DNA of 6,898 nucleotides from NCBI GenBank assembly GCA_904502055.1, contig CAJGDZ010000090.1, forward strand, positions 1-6,898, in the 5' to 3' direction. Source of the stretch: an uncultured Clostridia bacterium. Its GTDB lineage: Bacteria > Bacillota > Clostridia > Oscillospirales > CAG-272. A program made the position numbers and the translations under genes. Positions 1 through 6,745 of this stretch are shown piece after piece. The notes beneath the pieces were generated by a model. That model was not told where the DNA came from. It ran no database searches and saw only the letters and a program-made list of their open reading frames with translations. Numbering within the stretch: position 1 is the stretch's first letter; the number at the start of each line of letters is the position of its first letter.

Positions 1-780
1 GAGGGCAATATGATGAGCGTAGCGGCAGGTATCGCCACCACGGGCAAGCCCGTCTTCGCATCCTCCTTCGCTATGTTCGCGGCAGGACGTGCCTTTGAGC
101 AGGTTCGTAACTCGATCGGTTACCCTCACCTGAACGTCAAGATCGGTGCTACGCATGCCGGCATCACGGTCGGTGAGGACGGTGCAACCCACCAGTGCCT
201 TGAGGACTTTGCGCTGATGCGCTCCATCCCCGGCATGACGGTCATCAACCCCGCAGACGACGTGGAGGCCGCCGCCGCTATCAAGGCCGCACTTGAGATG
301 AACGGACCCGTGTATATGCGCTTCGGCCGTTACGCCGTTCCGGTGCTCAACGACAACGCCGACTACAAGTTTGAGATCGGCAAGGGCATTCAGATGCGCG
401 ACGGAAGCGACGTTACCATCGTAGCAACCGGCGTTATGGTTTATATGGCTCTTGAGGCAGCAGAGACGCTGGCCGCTGAGGGCATTTCCGCTCGTGTGAT
501 CAACATTCACACCATCAAGCCTCTGGACGGCGAGATCCTGGCAAAGGCCGCTCGCGAGACCGGCGCTATCGTTACGGCTGAGGAGCATAACATTCTCGGC
601 GGTCTGGGCTCGGCTGTGGCTGAGTCGGTCGCAGAATCCTGCCCCGTTCCGGTTCTCCGCGTAGGTACGGAGGACAAATACGGTCACTCGGGCAAGGTTC
701 CGCCCCTGCTTGAGATGTACGGCCTTACCCCTGCCAACATCGCCGAGAAGGCAAGAAAGGCTATCGCGCTTAAGAAATAA
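1..780 (+). CDS. Transketolase, C-terminal subunit (5'-truncated by window edge)
   Basis: This is the pyrimidine-binding plus C-terminal half of transketolase, which moves two-carbon ketol units between sugar phosphates in the cytosolic pentose phosphate pathway using thiamine diphosphate. The open frame begins at base 1, so the Met at position 10 is not the true start. The first codons read Glu-Gly-Asn-Met-Met, matching the family's GIAExNM motif, and the leading Glu is probably the conserved Glu that contacts the thiamine aminopyrimidine. About 50-60 N-terminal residues are therefore missing. Family signatures follow: FAMFAAGRAFEQVRNS, THAGITVGEDGATHQ, MRSIPGMTVINPADD (pyrimidine domain, about residues 1-115 of the visible part), then the C-terminal domain with VTIVATGVMV and EEHNILGGLGSAVAE. 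Split transketolases normally have the N-terminal subunit gene just upstream, here outside the window. A role as another ThDP enzyme (DXS, E1 beta) is less likely given the THAGITVGEDGATHQ motif. The lipoprotein gene starts 5 nt after the stop. Confidence 0.95.
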   Translation, partial: EGNMMSVAAGIATTGKPVFASSFAMFAAGRAFEQVRNSIGYPHLNVKIGATHAGITVGEDGATHQCLEDFALMRSIPGMTVINPADDVEAAAAIKAALEMNGPVYMRFGRYAVPVLNDNADYKFEIGKGIQMRDGSDVTIVATGVMVYMALEAAETLAAEGISARVINIHTIKPLDGEILAKAARETGAIVTAEEHNILGGLGSAVAESVAESCPVPVLRVGTEDKYGHSGKVPPLLEMYGLTPANIAEKARKAIALKK

Positions 781-785
781 GTCAA

Positions 786-1559
786 ATGAAAAAGATACTG
801 CTTATCCTTCTGGTGTTGCTTCTCGTTTTGACGGGCTGTGATACGCAGCCACCCATCGAAACGCCCGAAGAAACAACACCGCCCGTCGAAACGCCTTCCT
901 GCACGGAAGATCCCGTTCCCGCAGAACATCTTCGCGTCCTTCTTTTGGACAACAATAAGGACGGCGTGAACGATTATAAGATCGTTGTCGACCTTAAGGC
1001 GGCTAAAAGCACCGACAAGGTTCCCTTTCGTCTGCCCGATGCGGACGATCCGCAGGAGGATAGCTTCCGCACCGTCAGTATGTACCGTCTTAGCGACGAG
1101 GGGGAGACTCTCGTCTGGTACACCAACCTCTGTATGGGCTCCGCGCCGCGCGGCGGCGTGGCTCTCAAGGACGGGATGGTGTTTGGCTACACCTTTGACG
1201 TGTACGGGTACGGTGAGGGGCGCAAGGTCTCCATCGCGCGCTACGATTACGTGGGCAACCCAAACGGAATTGGCTTTAAGCCCCACGCCGCCCCCGGCTC
1301 GTTCATTACGAACGAGATCTCGGACGAGATGTGGGAGGATCATTTCGGGGAACGCCATTCCTACGAGCTCCGTAACGCCGTAAGCGTTCTGGACGAAATG
1401 CTGGACGGCGCCGAGATCCTTCTCGACGTCACGGGCACAAGCCCCATCTACAGCACCGATGACCACCGCTTTACCAAGCAGTATTCCTTCCGCTTTGACT
1501 ATCGGGATCTTGAGGCAAGCCTTGCCGAAGGAATCCAGGACAGCTATATCGTAAACTGA
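786..1559 (+). CDS. Predicted secreted lipoprotein of unknown function
   Basis: I do not recognise the family. The 257-residue product starts MKK followed by a Leu/Val-rich hydrophobic stretch and the lipobox LTGC, so it should be lipidated on Cys18 and anchored to the outer face of the cytoplasmic membrane. Residues about 19-47 form a Pro/Thr/Glu-rich low-complexity linker with two near-identical segments (IETPEETTPPVETPS). The mature domain (about 48-257) opens with DNNKDGVND at residues 55-63, which resembles a DxNxDGxxD calcium-binding loop (EF-hand/dockerin type), but there is no second copy. The rest looks beta-rich with many aromatics, and there is no visible catalytic motif. The gene begins only 5 nt after the transketolase stop and lacks a convincing Shine-Dalgarno (upstream AAGAAATAAG), so translation may be coupled to the upstream gene. 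A stem-loop follows the stop. Gene and lipoprotein call are solid; function is unknown. Confidence 0.85.
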   Translation: MKKILLILLVLLLVLTGCDTQPPIETPEETTPPVETPSCTEDPVPAEHLRVLLLDNNKDGVNDYKIVVDLKAAKSTDKVPFRLPDADDPQEDSFRTVSMYRLSDEGETLVWYTNLCMGSAPRGGVALKDGMVFGYTFDVYGYGEGRKVSIARYDYVGNPNGIGFKPHAAPGSFITNEISDEMWEDHFGERHSYELRNAVSVLDEMLDGAEILLDVTGTSPIYSTDDHRFTKQYSFRFDYRDLEASLAEGIQDSYIVN

Positions 1560-1564
1560 AGATC

Positions 1565-1595
1565 AGCAAGGGAGAGTTTTACTCTCCCTTGCTTT
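1565..1595 (+). terminator. Strong hairpin after the lipoprotein gene, possible terminator or attenuator
   Basis: Positions 1565-1577 pair perfectly with 1581-1593 (13 bp; core GCAAGGGAGAG with CTCTCCCTTGC), leaving a TTT loop. The stem starts 5 nt after the lipoprotein stop. The U-tract is poor (only three T before GAAAT), so termination may be partial. No clear promoter lies between this hairpin and mreC, so some read-through is plausible. It could also act as a processing or 3'-end stabilising structure. Confidence 0.55.
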
Positions 1596-1600
1596 GAAAT

Positions 1601-1606
1601 GGGGAG
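1601..1606 (+). promoter_or_regulatory. Ribosome binding site that sets the mreC start
   Basis: GGGGAG lies 5 nt upstream of GTG at 1612. This favours GTG 1612 over the in-frame TTG at 1594, which would fall on the last bases of the preceding hairpin and have no Shine-Dalgarno in front of it. Starting at GTG also gives a typical MreC N-terminus, with a short basic segment directly before the membrane helix. Confidence 0.75.
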
Positions 1607-1611
1607 ATGCC

Positions 1612-2454
1612 GTGAAGTTTTTTAAAAACAAATTTTTGGGAATCGCTACGCTTGTCGTCCTATTCCTGGTCATCTTTTACAGTGTGATCGCCGCGCTTGG
1701 GCAGACACTTGTCTTTGGCAATCTGCTCGGCGTTGTTGCCACGCCCTTTCGCTACGGCTTCCGCGCGCTCGGAAACGCCTTCGGCGGCTTTGCCGACTAC
1801 GTCACCGAGTTCCGCTCGATGAAGGAGGAGAACGAGGAGCTGGCTGAGCGTGTGCGCGAGCTTGAGCAAAAGGTGGCACATATGCAGGTGCTTGAGGGCG
1901 AAAACAAGTGGCTTCGCGGCTATCTGGGCGTAAAGGAAAATCTGGTCGAATTTGAAAGCGTGGACGCCTCGGTGATCGGACGCGAGGCAAACAGCTATAT
2001 GACGCTGTATACCCTCAATAAGGGCTCCCTGCACGGCATCGAGGTCGATATGACTGTGGTGACCGAAAACGGCATCGTGGGACGCGTGGAATCGGTGGGC
2101 GTCAACTTCTGTCAGGTCTCAGCCATTACCGAAAACGCCTCCTCGGTCGGCGCTGTCTGCGCCCGCAGCGGCGCGCGCGGCATCGTGGAGGGCTCTCTGG
2201 GACTCCGCGAGCACGGAAAATGCGCAATGAATTACATCGACGAGTTTGCCGACGTGCAGATCGGCGACGTTATTCTGTCAAGCGGCGGCGGCATCTACCC
2301 CCACGGCTTTGTGATCGGAACCGTGACGGAGATCACTCATGACCCAAACAGCCGATCGCTCTCCGCCATCCTCGAGCCAGCCGTGGATCCGAACACCACC
2401 ACCCGTGTAATGATCCTTAAAAAAGCAACCGCCAATACCGAAACCACTGACTAA
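1612..2454 (+). CDS. mreC: Rod shape-determining protein MreC
   Basis: MreC is a bitopic membrane protein that scaffolds the elongasome, linking the MreB cytoskeleton to PBP2/RodA during side-wall peptidoglycan synthesis. From the GTG start the product is 280 residues, normal for the family. It has a short basic N-terminus (KFFKNK), a membrane helix at about 8-29, a coiled coil at about 63-105 (repeated KEENEELAERVRELEQKV-type heptads), then the extracytoplasmic beta domain. That domain carries the family's conserved blocks: ENASSVGAVCARSGARG, the GDVILSSGG segment, and IYPHGFVIGTVTEI (about 228-241). A Thr/Glu-rich tail ends the protein. No mreB or mreD is visible: the neighbour upstream is an unrelated lipoprotein and the one downstream is nth after 23 nt. 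The absence of mreD directly downstream is uncommon. Identification rests on the architecture together with the motifs. Confidence 0.92.
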   Translation: MKFFKNKFLGIATLVVLFLVIFYSVIAALGQTLVFGNLLGVVATPFRYGFRALGNAFGGFADYVTEFRSMKEENEELAERVRELEQKVAHMQVLEGENKWLRGYLGVKENLVEFESVDASVIGREANSYMTLYTLNKGSLHGIEVDMTVVTENGIVGRVESVGVNFCQVSAITENASSVGAVCARSGARGIVEGSLGLREHGKCAMNYIDEFADVQIGDVILSSGGGIYPHGFVIGTVTEITHDPNSRSLSAILEPAVDPNTTTRVMILKKATANTETTD

Positions 2455-2477
2455 ACCGATCACAGGAAATTAAAATC

Positions 2478-3128
2478 ATGACAAAAGCACAAAAAAAGGA
2501 GACGCTTCGCGCGATCGTGGAGCTTCTCAAGGAGCGCTACCCTGCGGCAGAATGCGCGCTGGAATACGGCGGTGAGCCGTGGCGACTGCTGGTGATGGGG
2601 CGCCTGTCGGCACAATGCACCGACGCGCGCGTCAACATCGTCTGCCGAGAGCTTTTTGCGCGCTTCCCAAGCCCCCGTGCGCTTGCGGATGCGCCGCTGA
2701 ATGAAATTGAAAATATCGTCCGCCCCTGCGGACTTTACCGTACCAAAGCACAAAACCTGAAGGACGCCTGCCGAATGTTGGTCGAGGACTGTGGCGGCGA
2801 GCTTCCGTCCGATATGGACGCTCTGCTTGCCTTCCCCGGCGTTGGACGCAAGATCGCCAACCTTTTGCGCGGCGACATCTTCGGTCTGCCTGCCATCGTG
2901 GCAGACACCCATTGCATCCGTATCTGCGGCCGCTTCGGAATGTACCCCGAGGCGCTGAAGGACCCGACTAAGGTCGAAGGCATCCTCACAGAGCTTGTCG
3001 AGCCGAGCGAGCAAAGCGATTTTTGCCACCGTATCGTCCTGTTTGGACGTGACGTCTGCACCGCGCGCTCGCCACGTTGCAACGACTGCCCTCTCTCGCA
3101 CCTGTGCAAAAAAGGTCAAAAGCAATAA
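2478..3128 (+). CDS. nth: Endonuclease III (DNA glycosylase/AP lyase)
   Basis: Endonuclease III removes oxidised pyrimidines from DNA and nicks the resulting abasic site by beta-elimination in base-excision repair. The 216-residue length is typical. LSAQCTDARVN (about 43-53) is the family's N-terminal signature. The helix-hairpin-helix reads FPGVGRKIAN with catalytic Lys125, followed by the catalytic Asp143 in VADTH. The [4Fe-4S] cluster loop is intact: Cys194, Cys201, Cys204 and Cys210 with exact C-x6-C-x2-C-x5-C spacing. All hallmark residues are present, so the enzyme should be active. An AGGA 10 nt before the ATG (2464-2467) serves as ribosome binding site. The gene follows mreC by 23 nt with no terminator between them, so the two are probably cotranscribed, and a strong terminator closes the unit. 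MutY is excluded by the short length and the lack of its C-terminal domain. Confidence 0.96.
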   Translation: MTKAQKKETLRAIVELLKERYPAAECALEYGGEPWRLLVMGRLSAQCTDARVNIVCRELFARFPSPRALADAPLNEIENIVRPCGLYRTKAQNLKDACRMLVEDCGGELPSDMDALLAFPGVGRKIANLLRGDIFGLPAIVADTHCIRICGRFGMYPEALKDPTKVEGILTELVEPSEQSDFCHRIVLFGRDVCTARSPRCNDCPLSHLCKKGQKQ

Positions 3129-3132
3129 ACCC

Positions 3133-3161
3133 AAAGCATTTGCCTCCTGCAAATGCTTTTT
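3133..3161 (+). terminator. Rho-independent terminator of mreC-nth
   Basis: AAAGCATTTGC (3133-3143) pairs perfectly with GCAAATGCTTT (3149-3159) around a CTCCT loop, and the stem runs into five T at 3157-3161. It lies just after the nth stop. The T-tract is also the first base run shared by the two copies of the dispersed repeat. Confidence 0.9.
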
Positions 3162-3415
3162 CTATAAATTGAAGTTTGTCGGTCTGGCTACGCTTGAACG
3201 AAGGTGGCGTGCAAACTAAGCCTCCCTCCGAGAGGGAGGGGGACCGCTGGTGGCGGTGGAAGGAGCCTGCGCGACTTCATTGTGCTTGCAGACTCTATTT
3301 TCGCGCGGGCTCCCTCAGTCGCCTACTCGGCGCCAGCTCCCTCCCGGAGGGAGCCTTTCATCCGATAACGTTCGTGCAAGCATAGCCCTTCAAACACACC
3401 GACAAATCAAAATTT
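3157..3415 (+). repeat. Fold-back intergenic repeat, copy 1 (MITE-like palindromic element)
   Basis: This stretch between nth and the ABC transporter is one large imperfect palindrome. Outer arms: TTTGTCGGT (3175-3183) is the exact reverse complement of ACCGACAAA (3398-3406), and GGCTACGCTTGAACGAA (3186-3202) matches the reverse complement of 3371-3387 at 15 of 17 positions. Inner arms: 3262-3274 pairs with 3301-3313 (12 of 13 plus one G-U), closing a 26-nt loop at 3275-3300. Each half holds its own hairpins: CCTCCCTC/GAGGGAGG (3221-3239), ACCGC/GCGGT (3243-3257) and GCTCCCTC/GAGGGAGC (3336-3354). The left 158 nt recur at 6741-6898 with three substitutions. There is no transposase inside, so a non-autonomous MITE or REP-like element is the best reading. 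The outer right boundary is approximate. Short open frames across it are not credible genes. Confidence 0.82.
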
Positions 3416-3471
3416 GAAACATAAAATTCCATAAATTGTTTTAGATTGTACATAAAAAGATAAAACTATTC

Positions 3472-3480
3472 TGGTATACT
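3472..3480 (+). promoter_or_regulatory. Probable sigma-A promoter of the ABC transporter (extended -10)
   Basis: TGGTATACT gives an extended -10 (TG-N-TATACT) inside an AT-rich stretch (3408-3511) that contrasts with the GC-rich surroundings. No good -35 lies at 16-18 nt; TTGTAC at 3446-3451 is 23 nt away, which is too far. Transcription would begin near 3487, leaving a leader of about 25 nt. No operator or two-component recognition repeat is evident. Confidence 0.5.
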
Positions 3481-3499
3481 GTATAAGATAAAATGGGTT

Positions 3500-3504
3500 A
3501 GGAG
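3500..3504 (+). promoter_or_regulatory. Ribosome binding site of the ABC transporter gene
   Basis: AGGAG lies 7 nt before GTG at 3512 and fixes that codon as the start. The resulting N-terminus (MLTLKNIVKTY) matches the usual beginning of MacB/LolD-type ATPases. Confidence 0.8.
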
Positions 3505-3511
3505 AAAAAAA

Positions 3512-6500
3512 GTGCTTACCTTAAAGAACATTGTAAAGACGTATGCCGCAGGCGGCGAGACGGTTCTCGCGCTTGACGGCATCAGCATGGACTTCCGCCG
3601 AAACGAATTTGTTTCCATTCTCGGCCCTTCGGGCTGCGGAAAGACCACGCTTTTGAACATCATCGGCGGTCTGGACCGCTACGACAGCGGCGATCTTGTG
3701 ATTGACGGCAGATCCACCAAGGACTTTCGCGACGGTGACTGGGACACCTACCGAAACCACTCGATCGGCTTTGTGTTCCAGAGCTACAACCTCATTCCGC
3801 ACCAAAGCGTCTTAGCAAACGTGGAGCTGGCACTCACACTTTCAGGTGTCTCCAAGAAGGAGCGCCGAGAGAGAGCCAGAAAGGCACTGGAGCGCGTCGG
3901 TCTTGGCGATCAGCTTCGCAAGAAGCCCAGCCAGATGTCAGGCGGACAGATGCAAAGAGTGGCCATTGCGCGCGCCCTGGTCAACGAGCCCGAGATCCTG
4001 CTTGCCGATGAGCCGACGGGTGCCCTTGACACCGCCACCAGCGTGCAGATCATGGATATTCTAAAGGAGATCGCCAAGGACCGCCTGGTCATTATGGTCA
4101 CCCATAACCCCGACCTTGCCGAGACCTACTCCACGCGCATCGTTCGCATGCTGGACGGCAAAATTCAGGGCGACAGCGCTCCCTATCAGGCAGAAAACGA
4201 AGGAAAAACCGAGCCGGGCAAAAAGCAAAAGCGAGCCCGCCGCCCCTCGATGTCCTTCTTCACCGCCCTCTCGCTTTCCTTCAAAAACCTTTTGACCAAA
4301 AAGGGACGCACCTTTATGACCGCCTTTGCGGGAAGCATTGGCATTATTGGCATTGCGCTGATTTTGTCGCTCTCCAACGGCATTCAGAACTACATTGACC
4401 GCGTACAGGAGGATACCCTTTCCACCTATCCCATCTCACTCCAGGCGAGCGAGGTGGATATGTCAGGGCTTCTCACCACGCTGACCAACAGCGGAAGCGG
4501 CACCTCACACGAAAAGGACGCCGTGTACTCCAGCCCCGCGCTCTACGAGATGATGAACGCCATGCTCACCGCTGACACGCGCGAGAACAACCTCTCCGCC
4601 TTCAAGCTTTGGCTGGAGCAAAACGAAGAGGAGCTCGAAGACCTTGTCAGCGCCATCGAATACTCCTATGACGTCGGCATCGAGACCTTCGCCAAGGACA
4701 AAAACGGCGATTATCTCTCCACCGACGTGATGTCGCTTTTTGACGAGCTTTACGCCTCAGCCGGCTTCTCGGGCGCCCCCGCAATGATGACCACGATGCC
4801 CCTGACGGTATGGGATGAGCTTTTGCCCTCCAAGGACGGCGAGGGCGTCCACGAGCTGATCAACTCCCAGTACGACCTTATTTACGGTAAAATGCCCGAA
4901 CGCTTTGACGAGATCGTCATCATCGTCAACCAGAACAACGAGGTCACCGACCTGACGCTCTTTACGCTCGGACTCAAGGACCGCGATGACATGGGCAAGA
5001 TCATGTCCGCGGCGGTGCTGGGCGAGCCCATTGAGGCAGTGGCCGAGCGCTTCCCCTATGAGGAGCTTTGCGCACGCACCTTAAAGCTCATCCTCCCCAC
5101 CGATTACTTCAAGAAAAACGCCGAGAGCGGCCTGTTTGAGGACATTCGCGGCGACCAAAAGACCATGAACATTGTGGCTTCGGGCGGCGTGGACCTTAAG
5201 GTGGTCGGCATTCTCCGCCCCTCTGAGGACGCCACCAGCGCCACACTGACCGGCTCGATCGGCTACACAAAGGCGCTCACCGAATATATCATTGACGGCA
5301 TCGCAAACAGCGACGTCATAAAGGCGCAAAAAGCACCTGAAAACGAGAATTTTGACGTGCTCTCCGGCCTCCCCTTCACGCTGACGGGCGAGCTGGATCT
5401 CCCCGAGAACGAAAAGCCTGCCGCCTTCCTGGAATACGTTAAAAACGCCGACAACGCCACCAAATCCGCGCTTTACGAGGCCATTCTCTCCTCGCCGCCC
5501 GCCGATTATCTGAAAAACGCGGTGGATGGCTACATGGCGCAGTTCCCCACGCGCGAGGCACAGGAAGCGCTTGTGGCGGAAAACTTTGCCGGCGTTGACA
5601 GTGAGCTTCTTGCCTCCTACCTTGAGGCTATGAGCGACGAGGAGCTCCGTGAGGCGCTGCGAAGCAGCATTCAGAGCCTTGTGGAGACCGAATACGCCGA
5701 CAAGATCCGTGCTCAGCTCTCCGAGATCGTCGAAACCCCGACCGAGGAGGAGCTTGCCGCGCTGAAGGGTCAGGTTCTCGCCTCCCTCCCCGACAAAATG
5801 ACGCAGGTCGGCTTTATCGCCAAGACCTACAGCGAGCGCACCGCTCTCCCGATGGAGACCGTGGCCGCTTATCTGATGTCGCTCAAGGATGCGGAGTTTG
5901 CCGCCATCCTTGAGGAGTTGGTAACCGAGCAGGCAATGGACAGCTACCGCCGCTACATTCTCCCCACCATCACCGAGGAGCAGCGCAACGGAAAGCTGGC
6001 CGCGGCACTGGAGACCTATTGCGCCTCGCTTGACGACGCGGCACTCCGCGTGCTTTACGACGGCTATATGCCCTCCACCGTGTCCTCCTCGACCCTTGCG
6101 GAAAACCTTAAGCTGTTTGGCGACGCGGATCTCGCCTCGCCCGCAACCATCAACATCTACCCCATAGACTTCCACTCCAAGGAACTGTTTGCCGACAAGA
6201 TCACCGCGTACAACGAGACGGTAAGCGAGGAGGATGCCATCACCTACACCGACTACGTCGGCATTATGATGTCCTCGGTATCGATCATCATTGACGTCAT
6301 TTCCTACGTCCTGATCGCCTTCGTGGCCATCTCTCTGGTGGTATCCTCGATCATGATCGGTATCATCACCTATATCTCGGTGCTTGAGCGCACCAAGGAG
6401 ATCGGTATTCTCCGTGCCATCGGTGCCTCCAAGCGCGACATTTCGCGCGTCTTTAACGCCGAGACCTTCATCGTCGGCCTTGCCGCAGGCATCATCGGTA

Positions 6501-6703
6501 TCGGAAGCACACTTCTGCTCTGCCTGCCCGTCAACGCCATCATACGGCACCTTTCGGGCATTCAGAACATCGGAGCCGAGCTTCCCCCCGTCGGTGGTAT
6601 CGTGCTTGTGCTGATCAGCATCCTTCTTACTACCATCGCAGGTCTTATCCCCTCGCGCGTGGCCGCCAAGAAGGACCCCGTCATCTCTCTTCGTAGTGAA
6701 TAA
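3512..6703 (+). CDS. MacB-like ABC transporter, fused ATPase and FtsX-type permease with a giant ectodomain
   Basis: This 1063-residue membrane protein carries an N-terminal ATPase (about 1-222): Walker A GPSGCGKT (38-45), Q-loop Gln90, signature MSGGQ (142-146), Walker B ILLADEP with Glu167, and H-loop His198, all intact. A Lys/Arg-rich linker (about 230-245) leads to TM1 (about 268-290). An extracytoplasmic region of about 630 residues follows, then three helices (about 925-955, 985-1010, 1028-1046) with the FtsX-family motif RTKEIGILRAIGASKRDI between TM2 and TM3. The order and four-helix topology match MacB/type VII systems, which use ATP to drive movements of the ectodomain rather than classical transmembrane transport; MacB itself is about 650 residues. 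The ectodomain core appears interrupted by a helix-rich insert (about 636-870) between a VVGILRP block (564-570) and INIYPIDF (880-887). The gene stands alone between its own promoter and terminator. Substrate is unknown; lipoprotein, peptide or cell-wall functions are all possible. Confidence 0.9.
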   Translation: MLTLKNIVKTYAAGGETVLALDGISMDFRRNEFVSILGPSGCGKTTLLNIIGGLDRYDSGDLVIDGRSTKDFRDGDWDTYRNHSIGFVFQSYNLIPHQSVLANVELALTLSGVSKKERRERARKALERVGLGDQLRKKPSQMSGGQMQRVAIARALVNEPEILLADEPTGALDTATSVQIMDILKEIAKDRLVIMVTHNPDLAETYSTRIVRMLDGKIQGDSAPYQAENEGKTEPGKKQKRARRPSMSFFTALSLSFKNLLTKKGRTFMTAFAGSIGIIGIALILSLSNGIQNYIDRVQEDTLSTYPISLQASEVDMSGLLTTLTNSGSGTSHEKDAVYSSPALYEMMNAMLTADTRENNLSAFKLWLEQNEEELEDLVSAIEYSYDVGIETFAKDKNGDYLSTDVMSLFDELYASAGFSGAPAMMTTMPLTVWDELLPSKDGEGVHELINSQYDLIYGKMPERFDEIVIIVNQNNEVTDLTLFTLGLKDRDDMGKIMSAAVLGEPIEAVAERFPYEELCARTLKLILPTDYFKKNAESGLFEDIRGDQKTMNIVASGGVDLKVVGILRPSEDATSATLTGSIGYTKALTEYIIDGIANSDVIKAQKAPENENFDVLSGLPFTLTGELDLPENEKPAAFLEYVKNADNATKSALYEAILSSPPADYLKNAVDGYMAQFPTREAQEALVAENFAGVDSELLASYLEAMSDEELREALRSSIQSLVETEYADKIRAQLSEIVETPTEEELAALKGQVLASLPDKMTQVGFIAKTYSERTALPMETVAAYLMSLKDAEFAAILEELVTEQAMDSYRRYILPTITEEQRNGKLAAALETYCASLDDAALRVLYDGYMPSTVSSSTLAENLKLFGDADLASPATINIYPIDFHSKELFADKITAYNETVSEEDAITYTDYVGIMMSSVSIIIDVISYVLIAFVAISLVVSSIMIGIITYISVLERTKEIGILRAIGASKRDISRVFNAETFIVGLAAGIIGIGSTLLLCLPVNAIIRHLSGIQNIGAELPPVGGIVLVLISILLTTIAGLIPSRVAAKKDPVISLRSE

Positions 6704-6715
6704 CCCCTAAACACC

Positions 6716-6745
6716 AAAAGCCGAGGCACTTGCCTCGGCTTTTTT
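6716..6745 (+). terminator. Rho-independent terminator of the ABC transporter gene
   Basis: AAAAGCCGAGGC (6716-6727) pairs with GCCTCGGCTTTT (6732-6743) around an ACTT loop, with six T at 6740-6745. It begins 13 nt after the TAA stop. The second repeat copy starts within its T-tract. Confidence 0.92.

Noticed and set aside
684..1466. A 260-residue open frame on the - strand across the transketolase end and the lipoprotein gene
   Set aside because: It overlaps two + strand genes with convincing motifs, spans their junction, and has no recognisable domain.
1522..1550. Possible promoter for mreC (TTGCCG, 17-nt spacer, TATATC) inside the 3' end of the lipoprotein gene
   Set aside because: Each box matches the consensus at only 4 of 6 positions within coding sequence, which is expected by chance. 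It is mentioned only because mreC otherwise lacks a visible promoter.
1594..1611. TTG at 1594 as an alternative mreC start adding six residues
   Set aside because: It lies on the end of the preceding hairpin without a Shine-Dalgarno, whereas GTG 1612 has GGGGAG at 5 nt spacing.
3207..3257. CRISPR or riboswitch interpretation of the GC-rich repeated segments
   Set aside because: There are no regularly spaced short repeats with unique spacers, and no known riboswitch core. The segment also follows a terminator and is shared with a second intergenic copy, which fits a dispersed repeat better.
3176..3385. A 69-residue TTG-start frame lying within the repeat element
   Set aside because: The composition follows the palindromic repeat, there is no ribosome binding site, and the frame lies entirely inside structured repeat DNA. 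Such frames are common false hypothetical proteins.
3164..3438. ATAAATTG at 3164-3171 and 3431-3438 as a target-site duplication flanking repeat copy 1
   Set aside because: The left ATAAATTG is also present in copy 2 at the same place, so it belongs to the element rather than to a copy-specific target. The right match lies in AT-rich sequence and may be chance.
5081..6550. A 489-residue open frame on the - strand inside the ABC transporter gene
   Set aside because: It is exactly antisense to a well-supported gene, has low-complexity Gly/Val/His/Asp-rich composition typical of the complement of GC-biased codons, and shows no domain motifs.
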